This document shows, piece by piece, positions 11,101 through 23,398 of a DNA stretch of 64,000 nucleotides. The notes beneath the pieces are model-generated. The model searched no databases. It had not been told where the DNA came from and saw only the letters and a program-made list of their open reading frames with translations. The translations under genes and the position numbers were made by a program. The stretch comes from Providencia huaxiensis (lineage in GTDB: Bacteria; Pseudomonadota; Gammaproteobacteria; Enterobacterales; Enterobacteriaceae): assembly GCF_002843235.3 (NCBI RefSeq), contig NZ_CP031123.2, positions 4,278,001 through 4,342,000 of the forward strand, written 5' to 3'. Positions within the stretch are counted from its first letter, which is position 1, and every line of letters begins with the position of its first letter.

Positions 11101-11803
11101 AAAAGGTATTTTTGGCTTATTCCCTGCAAACCGGGTTGGGGATGATGTGGAAATTTATACCGATGAGTCGCGAAACCAGGTGCAAGTGATGGGGCTGAAT
11201 TTACGCCAACAAACCTTAAAAACGGAATTTCCAAACTATTGTTTATCTGACTTTGTCGCGCCAAAGGATAGCGGTAAAGCTGACTATATTGGGGCTTTCG
11301 CTGTGACTGGGGGCTTAGAAGAAGATGCGCTTGCTGATGAATATGAACAACAGCATGATGATTATAATAAAATCATGGTTAAAGCGCTGGCGGATAGACT
11401 AGCGGAAGCGTTTGCTGAATATCTACACCAACAAGTCCGTATGCGTTATTGGGGTTATGCGGCTGATGAAAACTTGAGTAATGAAGAGCTTATTCGTGAA
11501 AATTACCAAGGAACCCGTCCTGCACCGGGGTACCCGGCTTGCCCTGAGCATACAGAAAAGGCAAAAATTTGGCAGTTACTTGATGTGGAAGCAAAAATTG
11601 GTATGCAGCTCACCAGTTCTTATGCGATGTGGCCAGGCGCCTCAGTGTCAGGCTGGTATTTTAGTCATCCAGAAAGTAAATATTTTGCGGTAGCTCAGCT
11701 ACAAAAAGACCAAATTGAGGATTACGCAAAACGCAAAGGGATGTCAGTGACAGAGTTAGAACGTTGGTTAGCGCCAAACTTAGCTTATGATCCTGAAGAT
11801 TAA
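8120..11803 (+). CDS. metH: Cobalamin-dependent methionine synthase MetH
   Basis: MetH transfers the methyl group of 5-methyltetrahydrofolate to homocysteine by way of methylcobalamin. The 1227-residue protein has all four modules in order. The homocysteine domain has zinc cysteines in LNCALGP and GGCCGTTP. The folate-binding domain has [11 protein letters not shown]. The cobalamin domain has the DxHxxG motif in [14 protein letters not shown]. The C-terminal reactivation domain binds S-adenosylmethionine ([12 protein letters not shown]). The start is GTG at 8120, eight bases after AGGAGG. It is transcribed divergently from iclR. Confidence 0.98.
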   Translation: MSAKVNQLEQELKKRILVLDGAMGTMIQQHKLSEAQFRGERFADWPSDLKGNNDLLVLTQPDIIRDIHSQYFEAGADIVETNTFNSTSIAMADYKMESLSAEINEVAARLARECADEWTHRAPEKPRYVAGVLGPTNRTASISPDVNDPAYRNITFDQLVEAYRESTRSLVKGGVDLIMIETIFDTLNAKAAIFAVETELEALGVSLPIMISGTITDASGRTLSGQTTEAFYNSLRHAQPISFGLNCALGPDELRQYISELSRIAECYVSAHPNAGLPNAFGEYDLDAQNMAEQIHEWATAGFLNIVGGCCGTTPLHIKKMAEAVKGITPRQLPSLPVECRLSGLEPLNIGEKSLFVNVGERTNVTGSAKFKRLIKEENYQEALDVARQQVENGAQIIDINMDEGMLDSHAAMVRFLNLIAGEPDIARVPIMIDSSKWEVIEAGLKCIQGKGIVNSISMKEGVEAFIEHAKLLRKYGAAVVVMAFDEVGQADTRERKIEICRRAYQILTEEVGFPPEDIIFDPNIFAVATGIEEHNNYAVDFIEVCKDIKAQLPHAMISGGVSNVSFSFRGNDPVREAIHAVFLYYAIRNGMDMGIVNAGQLAIYDDLPAELKDAVEDVILNRRDDSTERLLELAEKYRGAGAGEQQVQQAEWRSWEVEKRLEYALVKGITEFIIEDTEETRQRASSPIEVIEGPLMNGMNVVGDLFGEGKMFLPQVVKSARVMKQAVAYLEPYIQELKQSGSSAGKILLATVKGDVHDIGKNIVGVVLQCNNYEIIDLGVMVPCETILKTAREENVDIIGLSGLITPSLDEMVHVAKEMERQGFTLPLLIGGATTSKAHTAVKIEQNYSGPTTYVQNASRTVGVVAALLSETQKADFVARTRREYETVRQQHGRRRPKTPPVALDVARANAVKIDWQNYQPPVPKFLGIQEVTAPISTLRGYIDWTPFFMTWSLAGKYPRILEDEVVGSEARKLLKDANNMLDKLDKDGLLTPKGIFGLFPANRVGDDVEIYTDESRNQVQVMGLNLRQQTLKTEFPNYCLSDFVAPKDSGKADYIGAFAVTGGLEEDALADEYEQQHDDYNKIMVKALADRLAEAFAEYLHQQVRMRYWGYAADENLSNEELIRENYQGTRPAPGYPACPEHTEKAKIWQLLDVEAKIGMQLTSSYAMWPGASVSGWYFSHPESKYFAVAQLQKDQIEDYAKRKGMSVTELERWLAPNLAYDPED

Positions 11804-11872
11804 AACAAGATCAATATATTGATTTTTCATGTATTCGGCACCATCTTATAGGTAATACATTAGAGGGGTCCA

Positions 11873-12463
11873 ATGATGAGCTATGAATTTATTATTGAAG
11901 AAGAACTGCCACGCTCGGCAGTTTTTCCTTATCAGATCCAAAACAGCGCGGCGCCTGAAACCTTTATGATGAGTGAAGATGCGGTGAGTGCCATGATGAG
12001 TGTGTTACAGATCATGGACAAGCTTGATACCGATGATTCACTGGGTGAGCACTGTTTTAATCAGATTTGGTTAAGAAGTGAGCTAACGCCTGCGAGAGCA
12101 GAAGAGATTTATCTGTTTTTAGAAGAAAATTTAGCGGTGGAACCTATCCCTTCAGAGGAGGAAATCACGGCTTTTCATCAAGCCCAACTCGATGAAAATA
12201 AGCTGTTATCCCAAGAAAGCCCTAAAGACGGTATGGTACCCGTGCATAAATTTTCGACCAATGATGGTTGGCTGGTGACTACGAAAGAGTGTGAATGGAT
12301 TGCCGAAGTCTTTTCACCAGAGCTGGTTAGCGAAAACCACTTTGTGGTTTCTCAGATCTCTGAGCTGTGTAAGATTAGCTATCGCACATTGGAAGCTCTG
12401 CTAATTGAGTGGGGTAAATTTAATTTATTTGCCAGCAAACACGGTGGTTACCGCGTTAATTAA
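11873..12463 (+). CDS. Hypothetical protein (unrecognised, 196 residues)
   Basis: I do not recognise this protein. It is acidic, soluble-looking and has no signal peptide or membrane segment. The N-terminal half is Glu/Asp-rich. The last 60 residues (VVSQISELCKISYRTLEALLIEWGKFNLFASKHGGYRVN) look like a small winged-helix-type end, but that is only an impression. A good AGAGGGG ribosome site precedes adjacent ATG codons at 11873 and 11876. It lies 70 bp after metH on the same strand, followed by a hairpin terminator. Confidence 0.7.
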   Translation: MMSYEFIIEEELPRSAVFPYQIQNSAAPETFMMSEDAVSAMMSVLQIMDKLDTDDSLGEHCFNQIWLRSELTPARAEEIYLFLEENLAVEPIPSEEEITAFHQAQLDENKLLSQESPKDGMVPVHKFSTNDGWLVTTKECEWIAEVFSPELVSENHFVVSQISELCKISYRTLEALLIEWGKFNLFASKHGGYRVN

Positions 12464-12480
12464 GAACTGTAGCTTATTAA

Positions 12481-12515
12481 GGAGACAAAAGTTTCAGCAA
12501 GAAACTGGCGTCTCC
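12481..12515 (+). terminator. Stem-loop after the hypothetical gene
   Basis: Outer arms GGAGAC (12481-12486) and GTCTCC (12510-12515) enclose a second stem AGTTTC/GAAACT. A short T tract (CCGTTTTC) follows. It lies just after the stop at 12463. Confidence 0.65.
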
Positions 12516-12621
12516 TCCGTTTTCTGAATAATTCCTTTGTAATTCTACTTTTTCAGCCAACATCCCTTATGAATTTTTTATTGGAATGATATGTTAATGA
12601 CATAACGCCAATAAATGGGTC

Positions 12622-14103
12622 ATGGTGATGAAATTACGTTCTTTTCTGTTAGTTCTCTATGTTAGCGGTATTTCCCTTGCGCAAGCTGGCAATATCGTTG
12701 AAGCGCCTTCGACGAAAAATAAACCGGATACGCTACAGGCACAGCCTAAAAGTACGCCTATGCCTGATGAGTTCAAAGCCAAATTAAAGCTAGCGAATGC
12801 TGGTGATGAAGAGGCGATGGTAGATGTTGGGCTTGCTTATATGGATGGGACTGAATTTCTAGCGGTCAATGAGAAAGAGGCTTACCGCTGGTTTAAAAAA
12901 GTGGCTGACCGAGATAATACGGATGGAGACTATTATTTAGGGATGTTGCTGCAAAATCAGGAAAAATACCAACAAGCGGAAAAGTGGTATCGCCGAGGTG
13001 CCGAAAAAGGCGATGCTTATTGCCAATATGCGATGGGTTACTTATATGAACATGGTATTGGTGTTGAGCAAAATTTAAAGCAAGCGAAAGCATGGTATGC
13101 AGAAGCCGCAGAGCAAGAACACGCTAACGCACAGTTTGCCATGGGGCTATTTTATCATGATGGTTTAGGTGGTGGTATTGACTACCAAAAGGCGCGTGAG
13201 TGGTATGAAAGAAGTGCGGGCAATAATATTGCAGCCGCAGTGAATAACTTAGCGGTGATGTATGAAAATGGTGAAGGCGTAGAACTGGATGATGAAATGG
13301 CGATTTACTTATATCGCCAAGCCGCCAATATGGGCTCTGCAACAGCGCAAGTAAATATGGGGGACTTTTATCAAGAAGGCCATAGCGCAATAGAAAAAAA
13401 TAGCTACCAAGCAATGTACTGGTATAAACGCGCGGCGCAACAGAACAATATTGCGGCTCAATTGGCGATTGCGAAAGCCTATGAACAAGGCAATGGCGTT
13501 GGCAAAGACCTTGCTGAAGCCTTTATCTGGTATGAACGTGCTGCACAAAATGAATCCCAAGATGCAGGAATGAAGGTAGCTGAATTCTATGAAAAAGGGT
13601 TAGGCGGGGTTAAAAAAGACCCCAAAAAGGCTGTTGAGTGGTATATATCACTCGCCAACAGTGATGGTAAAGAGGCTCAAATTAAGTTAGCAGAACTGTA
13701 TGTGTCTGGAGAGCTGAAAAATGTTGATGTGAATGACATTTTGAGTTGGTTGCTGATTGCTCAAGAAAATAGCATTGAGGCTCAAAACCAGTTAGCTATC
13801 TTTTATTTAACGGGAACAGGTGTGGCGAAAAACACACACAGAGCACGGCAATTGCTGGAAAAAGCGGCATTTAAAAAGAATAGCGATGCTCAAAATAACC
13901 TTGCGGTGATGTATGCACGAGGCGAGGGCGGTGAAAAAAATATTTTCCGTTCGGTAATGTGGTTTGAACGAGCAGTAGAACTCGGTAATGAAACTGCAAA
14001 AGGGAACTTGGCGCTTTTAAAACAGAATAACGGTGTGACGGGCAAGATGCTGCAATACACCAGCAATGTTACACAACCCAGCAAACAGGCTGGAGGGGAT
14101 TAA
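12622..14103 (+). CDS. Sel1-repeat (TPR-like) exported protein
   Basis: A 493-residue protein with an N-terminal signal peptide (MKLRSFLLVLYVSGISLAQAG). About ten Sel1-like repeats of roughly 36 residues follow, recognisable by A..GDAxAQxxMGxxYxxGxGVxxDxxxAxxWYxxAA. Sel1 repeats form alpha-solenoids that bind other proteins. Exported members often act in the envelope, but the partner is unknown here. ATG codons at 12622 and 12628 are both possible starts and the ribosome site is weak. It is a single gene ending in a strong bidirectional hairpin shared with lysC. Confidence 0.85.
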   Translation: MVMKLRSFLLVLYVSGISLAQAGNIVEAPSTKNKPDTLQAQPKSTPMPDEFKAKLKLANAGDEEAMVDVGLAYMDGTEFLAVNEKEAYRWFKKVADRDNTDGDYYLGMLLQNQEKYQQAEKWYRRGAEKGDAYCQYAMGYLYEHGIGVEQNLKQAKAWYAEAAEQEHANAQFAMGLFYHDGLGGGIDYQKAREWYERSAGNNIAAAVNNLAVMYENGEGVELDDEMAIYLYRQAANMGSATAQVNMGDFYQEGHSAIEKNSYQAMYWYKRAAQQNNIAAQLAIAKAYEQGNGVGKDLAEAFIWYERAAQNESQDAGMKVAEFYEKGLGGVKKDPKKAVEWYISLANSDGKEAQIKLAELYVSGELKNVDVNDILSWLLIAQENSIEAQNQLAIFYLTGTGVAKNTHRARQLLEKAAFKKNSDAQNNLAVMYARGEGGEKNIFRSVMWFERAVELGNETAKGNLALLKQNNGVTGKMLQYTSNVTQPSKQAGGD

Positions 14104-14114
14104 CTGCATAATAT

Positions 14115-14141
14115 AGAAGGCGATCGTCACGATCGCCTTCT
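14115..14141. terminator. Bidirectional terminator, Sel1 gene / lysC
   Basis: A perfect 12-bp stem AGAAGGCGATCG / CGATCGCCTTCT with a 3-nt TCA loop lies between two convergent genes. Confidence 0.85.
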
Positions 14142-14164
14142 GGTATTTTGATCAAACTTCCACA

Positions 14165-15541
14165 CTATTCAAATAAATTACTGTGCAAGGTACGAACAAT
14201 CTCTTCAGCATCATTTCCGGGTACCAATAAACAAATATTGTGGCTACTCGCGCCATAGCTGATCATGCGAATATTGAATGACTCAAGTGCGCCAAAAATT
14301 TGTCTTCCTAGGCCATTCACTTGCGACAGCTCATTACCAATGATTGCGACGAGCGCTAAATCCTCTTCCACTTCGACACGACATAATGCGGATAACTCAG
14401 TCATTAGCGCATTGGTGAGTAAACTGCCGTTAGTTCCTGTTGAGCCTGTTGTGTCTAAGGTTAGTGCCACACTGACTTCTGAAGTCGTAATTAAATCCAC
14501 TGAAATATTGTGGCGCAGTAAAATGGTGAAAATTTCCGCTAAGAAACCGCGTGCGTGCAGCATTTTTAGGCTGTGCAAGGTGAGTAGCGTTTGTTTACGG
14601 CGCAGTGCTAATGCCCTAAATTGCGGTGGATTAGTGGTTTTATCACACACAATGGTGCCGCCAGCTTCGGGCGCTTTACTTGAACCAACAAAAACAGGGA
14701 TCCCTGCGCGTACTGCAGGAAGGAGTGTCGCAGGATGCAAAATTTTTGCGCCAAAGGTCGCCATTTCAGCCGCTTCATCGAAAGCAATTTCATCAATGCG
14801 TTGGGCACTCGGTACGACGCGAGGGTCAGTGGTGTAAATTCCAGGAACATCAGTCCAAATATCGACACGTGATAAATTAAGAACCTCGGCTAACAGGGCA
14901 GCGGTGTAGTCACTTCCACCACGACCAAGAGTTGTTGTGCGGCCTTTTTCATCACGGCCAATAAACCCTTGGGTGATCACAACTGACTCGGCAAGGCGTG
15001 GCATGAGTTGCTGCTCTGACAATGCTTTTAGCTGAGCAAGTTCTGGTTCAGCACGGCCAAAGCTGTCATTGGTTCTCATTACTTTGCGTACATCAAACCA
15101 TTGGGAGTTAGCGTTGCGTTGGCGTAGTACTTCAACAAATAGCAAGGTTGACATTAATTCGCCGTGACTCACCATTTCATCGGTTAATGCGTCAGAAGTG
15201 GCTAAAGCAGCCGAATCAGCTAAATGAGCAATATTATCGAGTAAGCGATTGATTTCTTCACGAATAACATCAGCAGTTTGTAGGTTATCAATAATTGAGT
15301 ATTGAATATCCTTCACTTTTTTCAGTAGTTCATTGCGTTTATCTGCATCGCAGCCTTCGGCCAGCTCGATTAATAAATTGGTAATGCCAGCAGAAGCTGA
15401 AAGTACCACAACTCGTACATTTGGGTTGGAAAGTACGATATTGGCGCTGTTATTCATTGCTTCAAAGTTAGCAACGCTGGTACCGCCAAATTTGGCGATA
15501 ACATACTGATGGTTGTCTGCTGAAGACGCTGCGATATTCAT
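14165..15541 (-). CDS. lysC: Lysine-sensitive aspartokinase III LysC
   Basis: LysC phosphorylates aspartate, the first step toward lysine, threonine, methionine and diaminopimelate. The 458-residue monofunctional enzyme starts with the kinase motif KFGGTSVA and carries TTLGRGGSDYTAALLAE. It ends in tandem ACT domains (from about residue 310) that bind lysine for feedback inhibition. The length matches aspartokinase III. In E. coli the leader is a lysine riboswitch. I see none of its conserved segments upstream here, where ERIC elements occupy the region. Confidence 0.95.
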   Translation of the reverse strand: MNIAASSADNHQYVIAKFGGTSVANFEAMNNSANIVLSNPNVRVVVLSASAGITNLLIELAEGCDADKRNELLKKVKDIQYSIIDNLQTADVIREEINRLLDNIAHLADSAALATSDALTDEMVSHGELMSTLLFVEVLRQRNANSQWFDVRKVMRTNDSFGRAEPELAQLKALSEQQLMPRLAESVVITQGFIGRDEKGRTTTLGRGGSDYTAALLAEVLNLSRVDIWTDVPGIYTTDPRVVPSAQRIDEIAFDEAAEMATFGAKILHPATLLPAVRAGIPVFVGSSKAPEAGGTIVCDKTTNPPQFRALALRRKQTLLTLHSLKMLHARGFLAEIFTILLRHNISVDLITTSEVSVALTLDTTGSTGTNGSLLTNALMTELSALCRVEVEEDLALVAIIGNELSQVNGLGRQIFGALESFNIRMISYGASSHNICLLVPGNDAEEIVRTLHSNLFE

Positions 15542-15679
15542 GGTGTCAATCCCTTTGGTTAAACCTAATCTTTATATAGATTTATCGGGTAAATAGGATG
15601 GCGTCAATCAGGAATCGAAGGAAATCAGTAATTCTAATGATAGGTAATTTATTATCGCTTTTCTCAATGTACCCGTCAT

Positions 15680-15803
15680 ACTCGTCATACTTCAAGCTGC
15701 ATGGGTGTTGACTGCGCTCAGATAACCGAATCACATACTTTTGTATGCTCATCGGTCTATCTTCGCTTGTCGCCTACATGCAACTTGAATTATTTAGGGT
15801 ATA
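15680..15803. repeat. ERIC element (complete)
   Basis: A roughly 124-bp intergenic repeat starting CGTCATACTTCAAGCTGCA and ending TTGAATTATTTAGGG. It has the central palindrome CATACTTTTGTATG typical of ERIC/IRU elements. The same pattern recurs at 41194 and 62759. Confidence 0.85.
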
Positions 15804-15887
15804 TACTCGCCATACTTCAAGCTGTATGGGTGTTGATTAGCGTTCAGCTAGCTGAATCACATACTTTTGTATGCTCATTGGTCTAGA
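15804..15887. repeat. ERIC element (3'-truncated)
   Basis: A second copy in the same orientation directly follows the first. It begins CGCCATACTTCAAGCTGTA, contains CATACTTTTGTATG, and breaks off after GCTCATTGGTCTA, so about the last 40 bp are missing. Confidence 0.8.
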
Positions 15888-15958
15888 AAGTGCGTATTTC
15901 AATAAAAGGGGCAATTAAGTCTGGAAAAGTGCGGCAGAATTGGGGAATATCAATATAA

Positions 15959-17683
<1,725 letters not shown>

Positions 17684-18001
17684 GTTAACAACGTATTATT
17701 TAAATACTTCAATATAAGGTAGGGAGCTCCTGCCTTATATTGTTCAACTGACTATTGTTAAATTGTTCGTTTTTCAAGCAATTAAATAAAATTTATTATG
17801 ATATTAATAAATTTTATTATTATCGATAACTCGCTAGTAATTAAAATATTTTTCACTATATTTTTACATTTTGTGTTGAAAATGTGACTTTTTATATAAA
17901 TTTTTAGCTAACTTTAACCTTGTCGTAAAACAACGTGATATCCTATTGCGTAAGAAATACAGTAAATCATAACCATGTTATTCATGGTGGAATTTTAAGT
18001 A
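17684..18001. other. pgi-ubiC intergenic region
   Basis: This 318-bp gap holds the pgi terminator hairpin at 17710-17742, then about 250 bp of AT-rich DNA that must contain the ubiC promoter. I see no specific operator. Confidence 0.5.
17710..17742 (+). terminator. Hairpin downstream of pgi
   Basis: Arms CAATATAAGG and CCTTATATTG form a 10-bp stem extended by AGG/CCT around GAGCT. The downstream T content is modest, so terminator strength is uncertain. Confidence 0.6.
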
Positions 18002-18514
18002 ATGGATGAAACGCTTTTTACTTCTCAGCCGATTCATTGGCTGGCGGAGAACGATAAAAACGATAAAATAGTGCCTGCTAATATATTAGATTGGCTATTA
18101 GAGCTTGGCTCAATGACAAAGCGTTTTGAGCAGCATAGCCAGCAAGTGACCGTGATACCTTATTTAGAGTGCTATGTATCGCAAGATAAGCTGAGTGCAG
18201 ATGAAGTGCAGTCTTTACCTAAAAGCCAGCGCTATTGGGTCAGAGAAGTTGTCATGTATGGTGATGGTATCCCTTGGTTACTGGGCCGAACTGTAATCCC
18301 TGAAGAGACACTGACCGATGATGACCAGCAATTGGTGGATATTGGGAGAATGCCATTAGGACGTTATTTATTTAGCCGCGATAGTTTAACTCGAGATTAT
18401 ATCCATATTGGTTCTTGCGCAAATCGTTGGGTGCGTTGTTCTCGGTTAAGGTTATCGGATAAACCCTTATTATTAACAGAAATATTTTTACCTGAATCAC
18501 CTGCATATCGTTAA
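18002..18514 (+). CDS. ubiC: Chorismate pyruvate-lyase UbiC
   Basis: UbiC converts chorismate to 4-hydroxybenzoate and pyruvate, which commits carbon to ubiquinone. The 170-residue protein is close to the family length of about 165. It shows family segments such as [23 protein letters not shown] and PLGRYLFS, with a C-terminal [10 protein letters not shown]. It is soluble with no signal peptide. UbiA follows 150 bp downstream on the same strand, as in other enterobacteria. Confidence 0.93.
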   Translation: MDETLFTSQPIHWLAENDKNDKIVPANILDWLLELGSMTKRFEQHSQQVTVIPYLECYVSQDKLSADEVQSLPKSQRYWVREVVMYGDGIPWLLGRTVIPEETLTDDDQQLVDIGRMPLGRYLFSRDSLTRDYIHIGSCANRWVRCSRLRLSDKPLLLTEIFLPESPAYR

Positions 18515-18665
18515 CTATCCTAAGTATTTTGAATTTTCAGGTCTCTGCAATGACACTATGCCAACAAATATAAATCAGTAAGTTGTAGAGTTTGGTGGTA
18601 TTAAAATATACCCAATTTGAAGTATGATGGAATTCGAAAAGGAGCACGACAAAGTGGAGGGAAGT

Positions 18666-19520
18666 ATGACGCTAAGTAAATGGCATGCATACAGCCGTTT
18701 AATGCGTATTGATAGACCCATTGGTTCACTGTTGCTACTGTGGCCGACGTATTGGGCATTATGGATTGCGGCTCAAGGTACGCCAAGTTTACATCTTTTA
18801 ATTGTCTTTACTGCTGGCGTATTTTTTATGCGTGCCGCTGGCTGTGTCATTAATGACTTTGCTGACCGCCATTTTGATGGCCACGTAGAGCGGACTAAAC
18901 ACCGCCCTCTCCCGAGTGGTGACGTGACAGAAAAAGAAGCAAAAATATTGTTTGCAAGCCTTGTTGGCCTTTCTTTCCTGCTGGTTTTAACACTCAATTC
19001 AATGACTATTTGGTTGTCAGTTGCCGGTTTGGCCTTGGCATGGGTTTATCCCTTTGTTAAGAGGGTCAGTAACTTACCTCAAGTGGTATTAGGCGCGGCT
19101 TTTGGTTGGTCAATCCCAATGTCTTTCTCTGCTGTTGGCGAAACTTTACCTGTTGTTTGTTGGTTACTGTTTTTAGTTAATATTATTTGGTCTGTGATCT
19201 ACGATACTCAGTATGCGATGGTAGACCGTGATGATGATTTAAAAATTGGTGTGAAATCAACCGCTATTTTATTCGGGCAGTATGACAAATTAATTATTGG
19301 GTTACTGCAATTCCTGATGGTTGGCTTCTTATTGGTGATAGGCTCACTGGCGGGTTTAGGTACTCTTTATTATATTTCATTGGTGCTCGTAGCGGGTCTA
19401 TTTATCTATCAGCAGCAATTAATGGCTAATCGTGAACGTGCGCCTTGCTTTAAAGCTTTTATGAATAATAACTTTGTTGGCTTAATTTTGTTCATTGGTA
19501 TTCTTGTCAGTTATTTTTAA
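18666..19520 (+). CDS. ubiA: 4-hydroxybenzoate polyprenyltransferase UbiA
   Basis: UbiA attaches the octaprenyl chain to 4-hydroxybenzoate in the inner membrane. The frame opens at 18624, but GGAGG at 18656-18660 fits the ATG at 18666 ([13 protein letters not shown]), giving 284 residues (E. coli 290). Both aspartate-rich prenyl diphosphate motifs are present: NDFADRHFD and [13 protein letters not shown], among about eight or nine membrane helices. It probably shares a transcript with ubiC and ends at a strong terminator. Confidence 0.95.
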   Translation: MTLSKWHAYSRLMRIDRPIGSLLLLWPTYWALWIAAQGTPSLHLLIVFTAGVFFMRAAGCVINDFADRHFDGHVERTKHRPLPSGDVTEKEAKILFASLVGLSFLLVLTLNSMTIWLSVAGLALAWVYPFVKRVSNLPQVVLGAAFGWSIPMSFSAVGETLPVVCWLLFLVNIIWSVIYDTQYAMVDRDDDLKIGVKSTAILFGQYDKLIIGLLQFLMVGFLLVIGSLAGLGTLYYISLVLVAGLFIYQQQLMANRERAPCFKAFMNNNFVGLILFIGILVSYF

Positions 19521-19542
19521 ATTGCCTTTATTGAGCCAAAGT

Positions 19543-19574
19543 AAAAGGTCATGTTATTTCTAACATGACCTTTT
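19543..19574. terminator. Bidirectional terminator, ubiA / plsB
   Basis: A 14-bp perfect stem AAAAGGTCATGTTA / TAACATGACCTTTT with a TTTC loop, followed by more T. It separates convergent ubiA and plsB. Confidence 0.93.
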
Positions 19575-19601
19575 TTGTTTTATTGAGCTGAGAAAACGCG
19601 A

Positions 19602-22091
19602 TTAGCTTTTCTCTTGTTCCTGAGACTGCGCGCTTTCACTTGGCTTTTCTTCAGAAAACTCATCATCTTGGCTAACACTTTCAATGGTCAAACGGATTTC
19701 CGGTGACATCAAGCGGGCCAGAACGGCATACAGTTTTTGTGCATTGGTAACAAAAATATCATTTTCATTATTATCAATGTAGCCTTCTTCTCTGAGGGTA
19801 TCGACTAATGTCGAGAATACCGCTTTATCAAAGAATTCAGGTGCGTTAATACCATGCAAGACAGAAAGACGTTGCGCAAGGATACGGCTTTCTTTTTCCA
19901 ACGTATTACGGCTGATTTCAGGGCTCGCGTTGAGTAATGATAATGTGATTGCATAACGTTGCAAGGTTTCACGTACACCAGCGGCTAAAAGCTGTAATGG
20001 ACGAATACGGCGAGGATTTAACACCACAATATCGTCTTCTCTTAAGCAAATTAGTTTTTGGTTATTCAGTTCATCGATCAGCGTATCTACCGCTTCATGT
20101 AGCTCATCACTGTTATAACGCATAAACAGTTCTGCTTTTAAGAACGGATAAATTTGACCGACTTGATAGTGAATATCTTGGCGACTAATGCGCTCATGGT
20201 GTAACACAATGCTAGTTATTAGAGATGGTAATACCAATAAATGATGGATATTGTTGCGGTAATAGGTCATTAAGACGGCATTTTCACGAGGAAGGATAAT
20301 AATATCCCCCATGCTGTCTTTTTCGACTTCGAATTTATCCATTTGCAAAGCATGTTCTAACAATTGCTCTGCTGTTTTATTTGGGGTTGTTGCATCTGCG
20401 GTGTATGGCACGTTGCGTAATAATTGCAGGTAACATTCGACTTGTTCAATCAGTTGCTCACGAGTGAGCGAGCGTTGACGAGATGCCAGCAATGCGGTCG
20501 CACAGAGGTTAATCGCATTGGCTGCGGCTGCATTATTAATATTAACCATAATGTTATCAGCTAACGAACTGACCGTTGGGTTTAACCAGGTCGGCCTTTG
20601 TGGTTCGATAGGATCGATAGAGTCGCGCCAATCAGGTACACGCTGATTGAGGTAATGAGGTAAAGAAATAGGTTGACCGAAGTTAACATACCCTTGACCT
20701 AAGTTGCGCAATTTACGTAACCCGCGAACCATGGAGAAAAAGCCTTCTTTCTCTTTTTCTGCACCACGAAGTTCTTTGGCGTAAGTTCCTACTTCCATGA
20801 CATGTTCATACCCAATATAGATAGGAACAATAGTGATAGGGCGTGAGTCACCGCGCAACATCGCTTGCAATGTCATTGAGAGAGTACCTGTCTTCGGTTG
20901 TAATAAACGACCGGTACGTGAGCGCCCACCTTCCACAAAGTATTCGATGGAGTAACCACGTGCAAACAGTTCACTTAAATATTCGCGGAAAACGGTCGAA
21001 TACAGTTTATTGCCTTTGAACGTTCGGCGAATAAAAAAGGCCCCTAAGCGACGGAAAATTGGCCCTGCTGGCCAGAAATTAAGATTGATCCCCGCTGCGA
21101 TATGAGGCGGCACTAGCCCTTGATGGTATAGCACATATGAGAGCAGTAAGTAGTCCATATGGCTGCGGTGAGAGGGGACATAAACGATTTCATGGCCGTC
21201 TTGTGCGAGTTGGCGAACCCGTTCAGCGTGCTGAACATTGATACCTTGATAAAGGCGGTTCCAAGTCCAACTAAGAACTCTATCGGTTAAACGTACGGCT
21301 TCATAAGAGAAATTGGCCGCAATTTCTTCCATCATCCCAACGGCATTTTGCTGGGCTTTTTTGAGTGGGATTTTTTTACTGCGCGCTTCGTCTTCAACGG
21401 CTTTTTCAATCGCTTTTGACGTCAATAGCTTATTAAACAGTTCATAACGTGCAGGAAGTTTTGGCCCAACTGCTGCTAAGCGTTGGCGCGAATAGTGAAT
21501 ACGCGCGACACGAGCGAGTTTGTTGGCAATAATAGTGTCTGTACCGTGGTCTTGTGCCATTTTCCCAATTGAGACAATCGGTGATAAACGCACAAAGCTG
21601 TCACGCCCTAACCATAAAACTGCAAAGAACTTTTGGATACCGTTTAACAGCTTCAGTGGCGGTGCTGGAGTATGGCCTTCACGCCCAGGTGAACGCCCAA
21701 ACATCACGGATGCAGGTAGCATTTGAATATCTAGATTTGGATTGTTTTTGTGCAAATCTAAATAAGCATGGAATGTTTTTACTGAATCCTTACGTGGATT
21801 CGGTGAATAATAGCGAAAAACACGTGGGCCATCATCGATAAAAACGTAAGCCGGAAGCTTCGTTCCATTGATATCATTGTCGACTAGCGGGTCTGGCAGA
21901 CCGATAGCTAAGCATTGATGCCGTAGCGTCAGGAGGTCAGACTTCGAATGATAAGGTAATACGTACAGAGTTGGCCTGTTGACATCAAGCTGCAACTCAG
22001 TGACGGGATCCGAAGGAATTAGTTTACTTTTTACCAATAATTTAAGTGGCAAATTCAACGTGTTGTAATATATTTTACGCCATAGTGACAT
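19602..22091 (-). CDS. plsB: Glycerol-3-phosphate acyltransferase PlsB
   Basis: PlsB acylates sn-glycerol 3-phosphate at position 1, the first step of phospholipid synthesis, at the inner membrane. It has 829 residues (E. coli 807). The acyltransferase motifs are plain: HRSHMDYLL (the catalytic HX4D), [16 protein letters not shown] and IVPIYIGYE. The C-terminal tail is acidic and low-complexity. It is divergent from dgkA, as in E. coli, so a lipid synthesis and a lipid recycling gene share one control region. Confidence 0.97.
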   Translation of the reverse strand: MSLWRKIYYNTLNLPLKLLVKSKLIPSDPVTELQLDVNRPTLYVLPYHSKSDLLTLRHQCLAIGLPDPLVDNDINGTKLPAYVFIDDGPRVFRYYSPNPRKDSVKTFHAYLDLHKNNPNLDIQMLPASVMFGRSPGREGHTPAPPLKLLNGIQKFFAVLWLGRDSFVRLSPIVSIGKMAQDHGTDTIIANKLARVARIHYSRQRLAAVGPKLPARYELFNKLLTSKAIEKAVEDEARSKKIPLKKAQQNAVGMMEEIAANFSYEAVRLTDRVLSWTWNRLYQGINVQHAERVRQLAQDGHEIVYVPSHRSHMDYLLLSYVLYHQGLVPPHIAAGINLNFWPAGPIFRRLGAFFIRRTFKGNKLYSTVFREYLSELFARGYSIEYFVEGGRSRTGRLLQPKTGTLSMTLQAMLRGDSRPITIVPIYIGYEHVMEVGTYAKELRGAEKEKEGFFSMVRGLRKLRNLGQGYVNFGQPISLPHYLNQRVPDWRDSIDPIEPQRPTWLNPTVSSLADNIMVNINNAAAANAINLCATALLASRQRSLTREQLIEQVECYLQLLRNVPYTADATTPNKTAEQLLEHALQMDKFEVEKDSMGDIIILPRENAVLMTYYRNNIHHLLVLPSLITSIVLHHERISRQDIHYQVGQIYPFLKAELFMRYNSDELHEAVDTLIDELNNQKLICLREDDIVVLNPRRIRPLQLLAAGVRETLQRYAITLSLLNASPEISRNTLEKESRILAQRLSVLHGINAPEFFDKAVFSTLVDTLREEGYIDNNENDIFVTNAQKLYAVLARLMSPEIRLTIESVSQDDEFSEEKPSESAQSQEQEKS

Positions 22092-22217
22092 AAATGATTA
22101 TAGCCTCTTGTTAACAATGCTGTGCAATCATACCAGAAATACCTGGTTAGATCTGTTACTGACAATTCACTTTGACCGTAAAAATCGATTATTGTTTGTA
22201 TTTTTTAAGGAATAAAT

Positions 22218-22592
22218 ATGGCGAGTCAAGTTAAGGGGTTCACGCGAGTGATTAAAGCGGCAGGATATTCCCTTAAAGGTTTGAAAGCTGCTTGGGTTAA
22301 TGAGGCAGCATTTAGGCAGGAATCAGTTGCAGCAATCATCGCAATTTTTATCGCATTTTATTTAGATATCAGCTATATAGATAGGATTTTGTTAGTGAGC
22401 TCAGTTGTGCTGGTGGCAATAGTCGAATTATTGAATAGCGCGGTAGAGGCTGTAGTTGATCGTATTGGTAGTGAGTATCATGAACTTTCAGGAAGAGCTA
22501 AAGATATTGGTTCTGCTGCAGTATTTGTGAGTATCGGTTTAGCGCTGTTCATTTGGGCGCTGGTATTATGGCAGCGTTATTTTTCTGGTTAA
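22218..22592 (+). CDS. dgkA: Diacylglycerol kinase DgkA
   Basis: DgkA phosphorylates diacylglycerol left by membrane-derived oligosaccharide synthesis back to phosphatidate. The 124-residue protein has three membrane helices and the family signature NEAAFRQE plus the catalytic VELLNSAVEAVVDR segment. It lies between divergent plsB and lexA, the usual enteric arrangement. Confidence 0.96.
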   Translation: MASQVKGFTRVIKAAGYSLKGLKAAWVNEAAFRQESVAAIIAIFIAFYLDISYIDRILLVSSVVLVAIVELLNSAVEAVVDRIGSEYHELSGRAKDIGSAAVFVSIGLALFIWALVLWQRYFSG

Positions 22593-22682
22593 GGTGTTTG
22601 GTTACTTAATCGGGCAAAAAGAGAGTAAATCGATAACAAATGCTTAAATTGCGCGATTTAACTGTTTCAAATCTTCATTTAC

Positions 22683-22698
22683 CTGTATATACTCACAG
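22683..22698. promoter_or_regulatory. SOS box 1 upstream of lexA
   Basis: CTGTATATACTCACAG matches the LexA consensus CTGT-N8-ACAG exactly and equals the first E. coli lexA box as I know it. Confidence 0.93.
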
Positions 22699-22703
22699 CT
22701 TGA

Positions 22704-22719
22704 CTGTATAAACAAACAG
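22704..22719. promoter_or_regulatory. SOS box 2 upstream of lexA
   Basis: CTGTATAAACAAACAG, the second CTGT-N8-ACAG box, lies 21 bp from the first and just before the lexA start. Tandem boxes give autoregulation. Confidence 0.92.
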
Positions 22720-22728
22720 GGGAACGGA

Positions 22729-23346
22729 ATGAAAGCACTGACGGCTCGACAACAGCAGGTTTACGATCTGGTGCGAGATCACATTTCGCAGACAGGTATG
22801 CCACCTACACGTGCTGAGATAGCAGCAAGCCTTGGTTTTCGTTCGCCTAATGCGGCAGAAGAACATTTAAAGGCCTTAGCACGTAAAGGGGTTATTGAAA
22901 TCGTTTCAGGCGCATCCCGAGGTATTCGTCTGCTTCTTGAAGAAGAAACCGAAGATCAGGGGTTACCTCTGATTGGGCGTGTTGCCGCTGGCGAACCATT
23001 ATTAGCGCAGGAACATATTGAGAGCCACTATCAAGTTGACCCGGAGCTGTTTAAACCACATGCAGATTTTTTATTGCGTGTGAACGGGATGTCCATGAAA
23101 GATATTGGCATTATGGATGGCGATCTATTAGCTGTGCATAAAACGCAAAATGTACATAACGGGCAAGTTGTTGTCGCTCGTATCGAAGATGAAGTTACGG
23201 TTAAACGTTTTAAGCAACAGGGTAACCGCGTTGAATTAATAGCAGAAAACCCAGAATTCGAACCTATTGTTGTTGATTTACGTCAGCAAAACTTCACTAT
23301 TGAAGGTTTAGCTGTTGGGGTTATCCGTAACAGTGATTGGTATTAA
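22729..23346 (+). CDS. lexA: SOS repressor LexA
   Basis: LexA represses DNA-damage genes and cleaves itself when RecA is activated. The 205-residue protein has an N-terminal winged helix ([26 protein letters not shown]). The cleavage site is Ala87-Gly88 (RVAAGEP), with catalytic Ser122 (NGMSMKD) and Lys159 (EVTVKRF). Two SOS boxes precede it. The dinF gene that follows lexA in E. coli is absent; a terminator comes instead. Confidence 0.98.
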   Translation: MKALTARQQQVYDLVRDHISQTGMPPTRAEIAASLGFRSPNAAEEHLKALARKGVIEIVSGASRGIRLLLEEETEDQGLPLIGRVAAGEPLLAQEHIESHYQVDPELFKPHADFLLRVNGMSMKDIGIMDGDLLAVHKTQNVHNGQVVVARIEDEVTVKRFKQQGNRVELIAENPEFEPIVVDLRQQNFTIEGLAVGVIRNSDWY

Positions 23347-23398
23347 TTTCCGCTAGTAGCCAGCTGTCATGGTAGGTTACACCCGGGAATGACTATTG

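Noticed and set aside
15701..15886. 61-codon frame across the two ERIC elements
   Set aside because: The sequence is an intergenic repeat and the frame simply runs through it.
18606..18630. Fragment CCCAATTTGAAGTATGATGG before ubiA resembling an ERIC end
   Set aside because: Only one end-like stretch is present, with no central palindrome. It is too short to call an ERIC element.
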